From the NCBI GenBank assembly GCA_018061005.1, contig JAGOVA010000001.1, positions 91,847 to 155,846 on the forward strand: a DNA stretch of 64,000 bases, read 5' to 3'. Of this stretch, positions 17,724-25,449 are shown in pieces. This DNA comes from Sterolibacterium sp. (GTDB taxonomy: Bacteria > Pseudomonadota > Gammaproteobacteria > Burkholderiales > Rhodocyclaceae). The position numbers were made by a program, and so were the translations under genes. Position 1 is the first letter of the stretch, and each line of letters opens with the position of its first letter. Below the pieces are notes generated by a model. That model made no database searches. It was not told the DNA's origin and was given only the letters and a program-made list of their open reading frames with translations.

Positions 17724-18655
17724 TCCAGTGCGGCGAGGATTTCTGCGGCGCCCTGGGCGCGCAGTTCGGCGGCCAGAAGCTTGCCTAGCTGTTCCGGATC
17801 GCCGGGGTCGCCGTGCAGTTCTGCGCGGGCGAAGCGCTGGCCATCCGGGCTGGCGACAAAACCGCGTAGCCAGAGCTGGTGATTGTGGATTTCAGCATAA
17901 GCGCCGAGCGGCACTTCGCAGCTGCCTGCCAGCGCGCGCGAGACGGCACGCTCGGCGCGCACGCACAAGGCACTGGACGGGTCGTTGAGTGCGGCCATCC
18001 AGGTGGCGACTTCCGGCCGTGCCGCCAGGGCTTCGATGCCGATCGCACCTTGTCCGGCTGCGGGCAGGGAGCGTTCAGCGGGCAATACGGCACGGATGCG
18101 CTCGCCCAGACCCAGTCGTTTCAGCCCGGCTGCCGCGAGGATGATGGCGTCGTACTCGCCGCTGTCCAGCTTACGCAGCCGGGTATCGAGATTGCCGCGC
18201 AGGCTGCTGACTGACAGATAAGGAAAGTGGGCGTGGATCTGCGCTTCGCGGCGCAGACTGGATGTGCCGACCACCGCACCCGGCGGCAGGTCGTCGAGGT
18301 TGGCGTATTTGTTCGAGACGAAGGCATCGAGCGGTACTTCCCGCGAGCCAATGGCCACCAGCGCGAATTCGGGTTCCATTTGCATCGGCACATCTTTCAT
18401 CGAATGCACGGCGATGTCGGCGCTGCCTTCGAGCAGGGCAGTTTCCAGTTCCTTGATGAACAGCCCCTTGCCGCCGACTTTGGCCAGGGGGCGGTCGAGG
18501 ATCTGGTCGCCACGAGTGGTCATGCCTAGCAGTTCTACTTTGCAGGCGGGATAAATCTGTTGCAGACGGTCGCGGACATGTTCGGCCTGCCAGAGTGCCA
18601 GGCGTGATTCACGGGTGGCGATGACGATGCGTTGCGGAGGGGTGGAAGCGTTCAC
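17720..18655 (-). CDS. hemC: Hydroxymethylbilane synthase (porphobilinogen deaminase) HemC
   Basis: Joins four porphobilinogen units into hydroxymethylbilane in the cytoplasm. Conserved segments include [41 protein letters not shown] and [12 protein letters not shown]; the Cys in the last carries the dipyrromethane cofactor. The GTG at 18655 gives 311 residues, the normal family length. The ATG at 18706 would add 17 residues that look non-native. It is the first gene of hemCDXY. Upstream on the same strand is an aldehyde dehydrogenase rather than the ppc often seen opposite hemC in related bacteria. Confidence 0.96.
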   Translation of the reverse strand: MNASTPPQRIVIATRESRLALWQAEHVRDRLQQIYPACKVELLGMTTRGDQILDRPLAKVGGKGLFIKELETALLEGSADIAVHSMKDVPMQMEPEFALVAIGSREVPLDAFVSNKYANLDDLPPGAVVGTSSLRREAQIHAHFPYLSVSSLRGNLDTRLRKLDSGEYDAIILAAAGLKRLGLGERIRAVLPAERSLPAAGQGAIGIEALAARPEVATWMAALNDPSSALCVRAERAVSRALAGSCEVPLGAYAEIHNHQLWLRGFVASPDGQRFARAELHGDPGDPEQLGKLLAAELRAQGAAEILAALE

Positions 18656-18719
18656 GGGGAATGATGGGTCGAAAAAGTGAAATTTTAGCAGTCTGCCCGG
18701 GCGCAAACGCGCGAGTATG

Positions 18720-20141
18720 TCAGCCCTTGATGCGGATCAACAGATCCAGCAGGCGGTATGCCCACTGGCCGTAGGGCGGTTGAAACAGCAGTTGCACCGC
18801 GGAGACGGGGCCTTGATGAAATACCGGTCGCAGCTTGGAGAACGTGATGAAGCCTTCATAACCATGATAATGCCCCATGCCGCTGGCACCGACGCCGCCA
18901 AAGGGCAGGTTATGCTGGCCGACATGCAGCAGGGTGTCATTGACGGTGACCCCACCCGACATGATGTGCGAGATGTACCAGGACTGTAATTTTTTGTCAT
19001 GGGTGAAGGGGTACAGCGCGAGGGGGCGGTCGTGGCGATTCACATAGTCGGCCACTTCCTGTTTGTCGCGGTAGGTCTTGATCGGCAGGATGGGGCCGAA
19101 GATTTCGCGCTGCATCAGGAGCATGTCGTCGCTGACATCGAGCACGATGTGCGGGGGGAATTTACGCAGTGTGGCGTTCGCTGTCTGGCCGGGAGCCAGT
19201 TCGATCAGGCGCGCGCCTTTTTCGCGGGCATCGGTCAGCGCTTCCTGCAAGCGCAGGTAAGCACGTTCGTCGATGATGGCGGTGTAGTCTGCAGCGTTGA
19301 GATCGGGGTAACGCTGCGCCACGAGACGGCGGGCGTGTTCGATGAAAGGCTCAACACGTTCTTCGGGCAGAAACAGATAATCGACATTGGTGCAGATTTG
19401 CCCGGCGTTGAGCATCTTGACCCACAAGATACGTTCGGCGGCGGTCTGGATGGGAAAGTCAGGCGCGACCACTGCCGGAGATTTGCCACCCAGCTCCAGG
19501 GTGACGGGCGTGAGATTGCGCGCGGCATTGGCCATCACGGCACGCCCCGTATTGCCAGAGCCGGTGAACATCAGATGATCGAAAGGCAGGGCGGAAAATG
19601 TCGGGCCACGACCCCCGCCGTCACTGAAGAATGAGAGTTTGTCGGCAGGCAGGTATTTCGGGCTGAGCGTCATCAGCAGGCGCGCCAGATGTTCGGAGTT
19701 CTCCGACATTTTGACCATCGCCCGGTTGCCGGCGGCAAAGATCGCCGTTAGTGGGGCAAAGGCCAGCAGTAACGGAAAGTTCCACGGCACGATCACGCCG
19801 ACGATGCCCAGTGGCTGGGGGATCAGGCGATTATAGGCACCCGGATAGGTGATCAGATCGGCGTGACGGCGTTGCGGTTTCATCCACTGGCGCAGTTGCT
19901 TGCGTGTGGTTTTGATATCGTCCAGCGCGACAAAGTATTCGGCAAACAGGGTTTCGAAGGTTGAACGGTTGCCGTAGTCTTGCTGGATGGCGTCGATCAG
20001 GGCGGCGCGATTTTCCTTGAGCAGCCGCGCCAGTGCGTCCAGGTCGGCGCAACGCGCCGCGTAATTCGTTTCCGGCTGCGCGAGGCTGGCCGCTTTCTGG
20101 CGAGAAAAACAGGCTGAAAATTCCTCGACGATGGGAGTCAT
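18720..20141 (-). CDS. Class 3-type aldehyde dehydrogenase (coniferyl aldehyde dehydrogenase-like)
   Basis: NAD(P)-dependent oxidation of an aldehyde to the acid. The 473 residues have the compact class 3 length without the N-terminal extension. Key segments are [16 protein letters not shown], the glycine-rich [12 protein letters not shown], the Glu of [10 protein letters not shown] and the catalytic Cys in [11 protein letters not shown]. The best functional match is the coniferyl aldehyde dehydrogenase (CalB) group, which also accepts fatty and terpenoid aldehydes. The hydrophobic C-terminal tail ([10 protein letters not shown]) may aid membrane binding. It stands alone, with 64 nt to hemC downstream and the divergent rapZ upstream. 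Confidence 0.9.
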   Translation of the reverse strand: MTPIVEEFSACFSRQKAASLAQPETNYAARCADLDALARLLKENRAALIDAIQQDYGNRSTFETLFAEYFVALDDIKTTRKQLRQWMKPQRRHADLITYPGAYNRLIPQPLGIVGVIVPWNFPLLLAFAPLTAIFAAGNRAMVKMSENSEHLARLLMTLSPKYLPADKLSFFSDGGGRGPTFSALPFDHLMFTGSGNTGRAVMANAARNLTPVTLELGGKSPAVVAPDFPIQTAAERILWVKMLNAGQICTNVDYLFLPEERVEPFIEHARRLVAQRYPDLNAADYTAIIDERAYLRLQEALTDAREKGARLIELAPGQTANATLRKFPPHIVLDVSDDMLLMQREIFGPILPIKTYRDKQEVADYVNRHDRPLALYPFTHDKKLQSWYISHIMSGGVTVNDTLLHVGQHNLPFGGVGASGMGHYHGYEGFITFSKLRPVFHQGPVSAVQLLFQPPYGQWAYRLLDLLIRIKG

Positions 20142-20266
20142 GGCGCACCTGCCTGTGGAAAGTGGGAATAACTGCCCATGCTATCACAGCAGCGGAGGTG
20201 GCCATGACAGAACGCGTGGGATTGGCTATGCTTGCAACCCTCCTCTTTCGTTATCCGGGCACGCGC

Positions 20267-21115
20267 ATGCAATTGATCCTGATCAGCGGACTCTCCGGTT
20301 CTGGCAAAAGCATCGCGCTGAATGTGCTGGAGGATGCCGGTTATTTCTGCGTCGATAATCTGCCCTCGGCACTGTTGTTGCCCCTAGTTGGGCAGCTGCG
20401 CGATGAGCAACGCCATCAGATCGCCGTGGCCATGGACATGCGTGCGGGGCTAAGTATTGTCAGCCTGCCGCAGCAGATGATCGAACTGCGCGAGCAAGGT
20501 GTCGATGTCCGTTTTATTTTTCTCGATGCGCGGGATGACGTGCTGATCCAGCGGTTTTCCGAAACACGTCGACGCCATCCGTTGGGCGATGCAACCACCA
20601 CGCTGGCCGAAGCCATCGCCGGCGAACGTGATGGCCTTGAAACACTGGCTGAACTGGGGCATCACATCGACACCAGTCATTTGCGCCCCAATGTATTGCG
20701 TGCTTTTGTGCGCGATTTTGTCGCGCCCACAGCGCGTGAAACACAACTCACCTTGCTGTTTGAGTCCTTTGGTTTCAAGTATGGCCTGCCGCTGGATGCC
20801 GATCTGGTCTTCGATGTGCGTTGCCTGCCGAATCCGCATTACGACCCACAACTGCGCCCGCTCGATGGGCGTGATGCACCGGTCATCGAATTTCTCGCCG
20901 CCCAGCCGGAAGTGACGCGTATGCACAATGACATCCGCCGTTTTGTCACGGACTGGCTGCCCAGCTATCTGCATGATTCACGTTCTTATCTGACGGTGGC
21001 CATTGGCTGTACGGGGGGGCAGCATCGCTCGGTGTATCTGGCCGAATGTCTGGCCCGTGATTTTCAAACCGACGCGCGGGTGCTGGTGCGGCATCGCGCC
21101 ATGTCACCCAAATGA
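20267..21115 (+). CDS. rapZ: RNase adapter protein RapZ
   Basis: GTP/ATP-binding protein that in E. coli presents small RNAs to RNase E and senses glucosamine-6-phosphate. The Walker A motif GLSGSGKS is at residues 8-15. LEDAGYFCVDNLP follows, and the C-terminal domain has the conserved TVAIGCTGGQHRSVYLAE and RHRAM. ATG 20267 gives 282 residues, the usual length. Longer in-frame starts reach into the divergent aldehyde dehydrogenase. PTS genes, often adjacent in betaproteobacteria, are not seen here. A small NusG-II protein overlaps its 3' end. Confidence 0.95.
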   Translation: MQLILISGLSGSGKSIALNVLEDAGYFCVDNLPSALLLPLVGQLRDEQRHQIAVAMDMRAGLSIVSLPQQMIELREQGVDVRFIFLDARDDVLIQRFSETRRRHPLGDATTTLAEAIAGERDGLETLAELGHHIDTSHLRPNVLRAFVRDFVAPTARETQLTLLFESFGFKYGLPLDADLVFDVRCLPNPHYDPQLRPLDGRDAPVIEFLAAQPEVTRMHNDIRRFVTDWLPSYLHDSRSYLTVAIGCTGGQHRSVYLAECLARDFQTDARVLVRHRAMSPK

Positions 21116-21513
21116 AGGCAGCCCGCGCGCTCACGCTCATCACGCACGCGCGCTTGCTGAAACCGGGGGATGTCCTGATCCTGTTGCTGGGTGCCGCCTT
21201 GTGCGCAGCCTCCTTTCCCCTGCTGTGGCGCGGTGGCGCGGCGCAAAAGGCGGTGATCCGCAGCAATGGCCAGATCGTGGCCGAGCTGGGTTTGAATGTG
21301 GCGCGTCGGTTCGAGGTCAGCGGGCCGCTGGGCATGACCGTTATCGAGGTGGAACCGGGGCGGGCGCGGGTATTGTCTGACCCTGGCCCGCGTCAGTATT
21401 GTGTGCATCAAGGCTGGCTGACACAGGCCAATGCCATCGCCATTTGCGCGCCGAATCGTATCAGCCTGGCACTGGTGGGGCGAGAGTCGTCTTACGACAG
21501 TCTGAGTTATTGA
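21112..21513 (+). CDS. NusG domain II-containing protein
   Basis: 133 residues. A hydrophobic N-terminal segment (PGDVLILLLGAALCAASFPLLW) probably anchors the protein in the membrane. The remainder is a small beta-rich domain (AVIRSNGQIVAELGLN ... PRQYCVHQGWLTQANAIAICAPNRISLAL) with conserved Cys residues, typical of DUF1312/NusG_II proteins. These occur as stand-alone extracytoplasmic proteins of unclear role. It overlaps rapZ by 4 nt. A strong hairpin terminator follows. Confidence 0.85.
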   Translation: MKAARALTLITHARLLKPGDVLILLLGAALCAASFPLLWRGGAAQKAVIRSNGQIVAELGLNVARRFEVSGPLGMTVIEVEPGRARVLSDPGPRQYCVHQGWLTQANAIAICAPNRISLALVGRESSYDSLSY

Positions 21514-21531
21514 ACTCTGGAATAGTAAAAG

Positions 21532-21570
21532 CAAACGGCGCGACAGTCTGTGGGACTGTCGCGCCGTTTT
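21532..21570. terminator. Bidirectional intrinsic terminator
   Basis: A perfect inverted repeat, arm AAACGGCGCGACAGTC with its complement and a 4-nt loop, is flanked by T runs in both directions (TTTT on plus; TTTG then CTTTTA on minus). It ends the rapZ/NusG-II transcript on plus and the 6S-like RNA on minus. Confidence 0.93.
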
Positions 21571-21577
21571 ATGTAGG

Positions 21578-21758
21578 TCCCCCGCCTGTGCCGCCGGAAC
21601 CGGCATCCTGAACCGAAGTTCAGAGTGGCCGACTTCCGGTTGCTTCAGGTGCGTTCGATCAAATTGAACGCTCACAACGGCAACCTGGTGGTCATCGACC
21701 CGATGCAAGAGTATTGGTTGCAGGAATCTATGGCTCAGGCAAACACCGCAGGGGATAA
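21578..21758 (-). ncRNA. ssrS: 6S RNA (SsrS) candidate
   Basis: Non-coding RNA of about 180 nt that would bind the sigma70 holoenzyme and repress promoters in stationary phase. Support: it lies directly downstream of zapA, the usual location. The 5' part reads CCCCTGCGGTGTTTGCCTGA, and the 3' part contains the hairpin CTGAACTTCGGTTCAGG followed by GCCGG and ends in CAGGCGGGGG. This resembles the closing stem and the GGTTCA arm of proteobacterial 6S RNAs. No protein frame fits. Ends are approximate, set by the terminal C- and G-runs. The gene for 5-formyl-THF cyclo-ligase that often follows is absent. Confidence 0.75.
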
Positions 21759-21784
21759 AGCAGTCGCAAATGGTAGCGGTTGAT

Positions 21785-22168
21785 TCAGAGCAGGCTTTCC
21801 TGCTGCGTCATCAGCGCATCCATACGCGTCATCATTAAATTCATTCTACGCGCTATTTCCGGGCTGTCAAAGTGCGTCTGGGCGGCCGCCGTTGCATCGA
21901 GCGGACTTTCAACGGATGCTGTGGCGGTGGCTAATGCAGCTGCAGCGGCGGCTTCGGCTTCCTTCCGGTTCAGCAGTTCGTGAGCCAGATTCAGTGCGGT
22001 CATGACCGCTAGTCGCTCACCGCTGCCTTTGGTGCGGGTGGCGATTTCATTCATTTTGGTTTCGACATGCGTCACGGCGGCCAGCAGCGATTCACGTTCG
22101 TCGGGCGCGCAGGTCACCCGGTATTCACGCCCTTGCAGATGGATGTCGATGGTGGAATGGCTGCTCAT
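21785..22168 (-). CDS. zapA: Cell division protein ZapA
   Basis: 127 residues. Stabilises FtsZ protofilaments at the division ring. The N-terminal globular domain reads TIDIHLQGREYRVTCAPDERESLLAAVTHV. A helical region with KMNEIATRTKGSGERLAVMTALNLAHELL, then an Ala-rich linker and a C-terminal helix (RRMNLMMTRMDALMTQQESLL), complete the coiled-coil family layout. It is preceded on the same strand by a small ZapB-like coiled-coil gene and followed by the 6S RNA candidate, the arrangement seen in many proteobacteria. Confidence 0.93.
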   Translation of the reverse strand: MSSHSTIDIHLQGREYRVTCAPDERESLLAAVTHVETKMNEIATRTKGSGERLAVMTALNLAHELLNRKEAEAAAAAALATATASVESPLDATAAAQTHFDSPEIARRMNLMMTRMDALMTQQESLL

Positions 22169-22195
22169 GGCATCGGATGACCGAAAAGGGTGAGT

Positions 22196-22396
22196 TTATT
22201 CAGCTTCGACGGGGAGTTTGTCCATCAGGGCTTCGAGACGGCCGCGTGCGGATTCGATCTTGGCCTGCAGTGTCAAGCGTTCTTCTTCCAGCTTGGCGAC
22301 ATGCAAACGCAATGCACGATTCTCCGCGTGCAGTCCTTCGCAGAACGCGATGAACTGGTCAAACTTCTTTTCCAGCAGTGAAAGATCGCCACTCAT
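22196..22396 (-). CDS. ZapB-like small coiled-coil protein (TIGR02449 type)
   Basis: 66 residues from ATG 22396 (MSGDLSLLEKK). A TTG at 22432 would add 12 residues and is less likely. The whole chain is a predicted coiled coil: KKFDQFIAFCEGLHAENRAL and EEERLTLQAKIESARGRLEALM. The pattern and the position directly upstream of zapA fit the TIGR02449 family, thought to act with ZapA at the division ring. The gap to zapA is 27 nt. Confidence 0.82.
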   Translation of the reverse strand: MSGDLSLLEKKFDQFIAFCEGLHAENRALRLHVAKLEEERLTLQAKIESARGRLEALMDKLPVEAE

Positions 22397-22485
22397 ATTC
22401 TGAAGTTTCTTTGAAAAATGGTTTTCAGTCAAGTAGTAACGGCATTTTTTTAAGGTAGTTTAGCGGCTGAATGTGCGGAAAAATT

Positions 22486-23025
22486 TCAATCCAGCAGGCT
22501 GCGGGCGGCTTCGAGGCGGGTGGCAAAATAGCGATTTTTCAGGCTGTCCGTGCGGATGCGTGCCAGCCCGGATTCCGAAGGGGCATGCACGAAACGGTCA
22601 TCGCCGATATAAATGCCCACATGCGAGAACGGCTTGTGGCGGGTGTTGAAGAACACCAGATCGCCGGGGCGTAACTGCTGCAGATCGACGGGTGTGCTGC
22701 GGCGGGCGATGTCGGTGGCACTGCCGCTGATCTTCAGGCGTGCCGCCTGGGTGTAGATGTAACTGACCATGCCACTGCAATCAAAGCCCGCCGCAGGGTT
22801 CTTGCCACCGAAGCGATAGCCCGTGTCGATCAGCCCCAATGCATACAGCACGACATCATTGGCTTTTTGGGTGGTTTCCTCGCTGGCGGGCGCGCGTTCG
22901 GCAACGGGCGGGCTTTCCCGGGTTTGCGGCAGGCTACCGCACCCGGTCAGTGCAGACAGCACGATCAGTGCGGCTAACAGGCGGTTCCAGAAGCGGTGCT
23001 GGCATGGGTGTACAGGCGATTTCAT
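22486..23025 (-). CDS. NlpC/P60-family lipoprotein peptidase
   Basis: Cell-wall hydrolase, likely a D,L-endopeptidase on murein cross-links, anchored in an envelope membrane. Residues 1-29 form a lipoprotein signal ending in the lipobox LTGC. The NlpC/P60 domain carries the catalytic triad: Cys in FDCSGMVSYIY, His in SHVGIYIG and a second His in RFVHAPSESG. At 179 residues it is a Spr/MepS-like size. It is monocistronic, with a short AT-rich spacer before the ZapB-like gene. Confidence 0.92.
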   Translation of the reverse strand: MKSPVHPCQHRFWNRLLAALIVLSALTGCGSLPQTRESPPVAERAPASEETTQKANDVVLYALGLIDTGYRFGGKNPAAGFDCSGMVSYIYTQAARLKISGSATDIARRSTPVDLQQLRPGDLVFFNTRHKPFSHVGIYIGDDRFVHAPSESGLARIRTDSLKNRYFATRLEAARSLLD

Positions 23026-23084
23026 GAGCCGCTATTGTGATCGGGTAGACTGGGGTGGAATCATCAAATAAACAAGGAATCGCC

Positions 23085-24542
23085 ATGCAATTGCAGGATC
23101 AAACGTTGTTGCGTCAGCAGGCCTGGATCGGTGGTGCTTGGTGCTGCGCTGAAACCACGGCCAGTTACCGCGTGCACAACCCGGCGGATGGCAGCCTGCT
23201 GGCTCAGGTGGCGGATATGGATGAACGTGATGCGCGCCGCGCTATCGAGGTTGCCGAGGTTGCTTTGCCGGCCTGGCGCGCGTTGACGGGGCAGGCACGC
23301 GGCCGCTATCTGCGCGCCTGGTTTGATCTGATCGAGCGGCATGCGGATGATCTGGCCCGCATCATGACGGCCGAGCAGGGCAAGCCGCTGGCCGAGGCGC
23401 GGGGTGAAGTGAGTTATGCCGCCAGTTTTGTTGAGTGGTATGCCGAGGAAGCCCGGCGCATCAGCGGTGACGTGATTGACAGCCCGATTCCCGGCAAACG
23501 CATGCTGGTGCTGAAACAGCCGATCGGTGTCTGCGCGGCGATCACGCCATGGAATTTTCCGGCAGCGATGATTACCCGCAAGGTGGCTCCCGCGCTGGCC
23601 GCTGGCTGCACGGTGGTGGTCAAACCTGCCGAACAAACGCCGCTGACCGCACTGGCACTGGCCGAACTGGCGCAGCGTGCGGGTTTGCCTGCAGGCGTGC
23701 TTAATGTGCTGACCGGCAGTGTCGGCCATGCCCCACGGATCGGTGAGGAACTGACCCGCCACCCGACGGTACGCAAGCTGTCGTTTACCGGTTCCACCGA
23801 AGTGGGTCGTCTGTTGATGGCGCAGTGTGCGCCAACCATCAAGAAGATTTCGCTGGAACTGGGCGGGCATGCGCCTTTCATCGTGTTCGATGATGCCGAT
23901 CTCGATGCGGCGGTGGCGGGAGCGATGCACTGCAAGTTCCGCAATGCAGGGCAGACCTGCATCAGTGCCAACCGTTTTCTCGTTCAGTCGGCCGTGTATG
24001 ACGAATTTACGCAGCGGCTGGCGACGGCGATGGGGCGGCTCAAGGTCGGCAACGGCATGGATGAGGGGGTCAATCTCGGGCCGCTGATCGATGCCGCCGC
24101 GCATGACAAGGTGGCCGCGCAGGTGCAGGACGCACTGGCAGCGGGCGCGAGATTATGCTGCGGAGGGCAGACGCACGCACTGGGCGGGCGGTTTTTTCAG
24201 CCGACATTGCTGGCCGATGTGAGCCCCGGCATGCGCTGCATGCGTGAAGAAACCTTCGGGCCTCTCGCTCCGGTGATGCGCTTCGACAGCGAAGAAGAGG
24301 CCATCCGCCTGGCGAATGCCACGGAATACGGCCTGGCTGGCTATTTCTACAGCCGCGATCTGTCACGCGTCTGGCGGGTGGCCGAAGCCCTTGAATATGG
24401 CATGCTGGGCATCAACAGCAGTGCGATTTCCAGCGAAGCCGGGCCGTTTGGCGGGATCAAGCAGTCCGGTATCGGTCGCGAAGGCTCGAAGTACGGGATT
24501 GAGGAATACCTGGAGCTAAAGTATTTGAGTATCGGGCTGTAA
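23085..24542 (+). CDS. gabD: NAD(P)-dependent succinate-semialdehyde dehydrogenase-type aldehyde dehydrogenase
   Basis: 485 residues from ATG 23085, with AAGGA 8 nt upstream. Oxidises succinate semialdehyde or a related aldehyde-acid. ALDH signatures: CAAITPWNFPAAMITRK, the glycine motif FTGSTEVGRLLM, the catalytic Glu in ISLELGGHAP and the catalytic Cys in NAGQTCISANR. The C-terminal GLAGYFYSRDLSRVWRV and the motif SEAGPFGGIKQSGIGREG match the GabD group. No gabT is adjacent, so the physiological substrate is open. Confidence 0.9.
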   Translation: MQLQDQTLLRQQAWIGGAWCCAETTASYRVHNPADGSLLAQVADMDERDARRAIEVAEVALPAWRALTGQARGRYLRAWFDLIERHADDLARIMTAEQGKPLAEARGEVSYAASFVEWYAEEARRISGDVIDSPIPGKRMLVLKQPIGVCAAITPWNFPAAMITRKVAPALAAGCTVVVKPAEQTPLTALALAELAQRAGLPAGVLNVLTGSVGHAPRIGEELTRHPTVRKLSFTGSTEVGRLLMAQCAPTIKKISLELGGHAPFIVFDDADLDAAVAGAMHCKFRNAGQTCISANRFLVQSAVYDEFTQRLATAMGRLKVGNGMDEGVNLGPLIDAAAHDKVAAQVQDALAAGARLCCGGQTHALGGRFFQPTLLADVSPGMRCMREETFGPLAPVMRFDSEEEAIRLANATEYGLAGYFYSRDLSRVWRVAEALEYGMLGINSSAISSEAGPFGGIKQSGIGREGSKYGIEEYLELKYLSIGL

Positions 24543-24595
24543 CGGTCGCGCAGGGAGCGTAGAGAGTACAGCGCGCACGAGAAACGCGCTCGCGC

Positions 24596-25336
24596 TCAGT
24601 GCAGTTTTTCCGGGCTGCCGCAGCACTGCTTGAATTTTCTGCCGCTGCCGCAGGGACAGAGTTCGTTGCGACCGGCATCCGGCGACGCAGCAAAGGGGGT
24701 TTTGCCCTTGCGCTGCAGGTCTTCGGCAATGGAGGCATCTGAATCCTGTTTGGCGCGCCAGAAATCATGGATGGCACTGATCAGGTCAGGCAGGTCATTC
24801 TGTGCGTTTTCAATGGCGGCTTCTTCCTGCGCCGCTGACATCCATTGTTCGCCGCGCTGCAGGGTGTCTTCCTTGAGCATGCCGTTGAGCAGAAAAAGCG
24901 GTTGCAGCAGTTCGGTCAGCTGTTCGGCATGGTCGCCCACGGCTTCATACCAGTTGCTGCTGATTTGACTGCCGAAAATGTAGGCATCGGCCCAGGTGGC
25001 GAAATCGAGTTCGTCGGGATCATCGCCCACCGGGTAAAGAATGATTTCCCAGCCTTCGCCGGTGGTCAGTTTTTCTGCCAGATCGTTATAGAAACGCATC
25101 AGCAGGCCGATGACCTCGGCAGCCTGGTTTTCGTTCTCGAACGCGGGTTCATCACCGAACACCACCGGCAGCCACAGATCGGGCAAAACGGGTTCCGGGC
25201 CGCTGATGATCGCGCAGAGCAACGCCTGCAGTTCATCCAGCAGCATGGCCTCGCCCTGGAACAGTTCAGAATCGAGCAAGGCCTCCAGGTGGTCGAGATC
25301 GGCTTCAGTGAAATGGTCGGGAGCAGACGGGGTCAT
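24596..25336 (-). CDS. YecA/UPF0149-family protein with C-terminal SEC-C zinc motif
   Basis: 246 residues. The N-terminal acidic helical region (DLDHLEALLDS ... MLLDELQALLCAIISGPE) matches UPF0149/YgfB-type domains. The C-terminus RNELCPCGSGRKFKQCCGS is a SEC-C motif, which in SecA binds zinc and contacts SecB or ribosomes. The function of the combined protein is not established. Flanked by gabD (convergent) and topB (same strand, 346 nt upstream gap measured from the topB stop side is short). No partner gene is evident. Confidence 0.85.
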   Translation of the reverse strand: MTPSAPDHFTEADLDHLEALLDSELFQGEAMLLDELQALLCAIISGPEPVLPDLWLPVVFGDEPAFENENQAAEVIGLLMRFYNDLAEKLTTGEGWEIILYPVGDDPDELDFATWADAYIFGSQISSNWYEAVGDHAEQLTELLQPLFLLNGMLKEDTLQRGEQWMSAAQEEAAIENAQNDLPDLISAIHDFWRAKQDSDASIAEDLQRKGKTPFAASPDAGRNELCPCGSGRKFKQCCGSPEKLH

Positions 25337-25449
25337 GGTAGTGTTTTCCGTGAAAATCGTATCGTTCGCAGTGTACTCTTTCTGCCCTTCGATGCACCCG
25401 CTTTTGCGGGTGTGGGTGCGGGAGTTGCAAGGTCTGGGCTCATGCGCCC

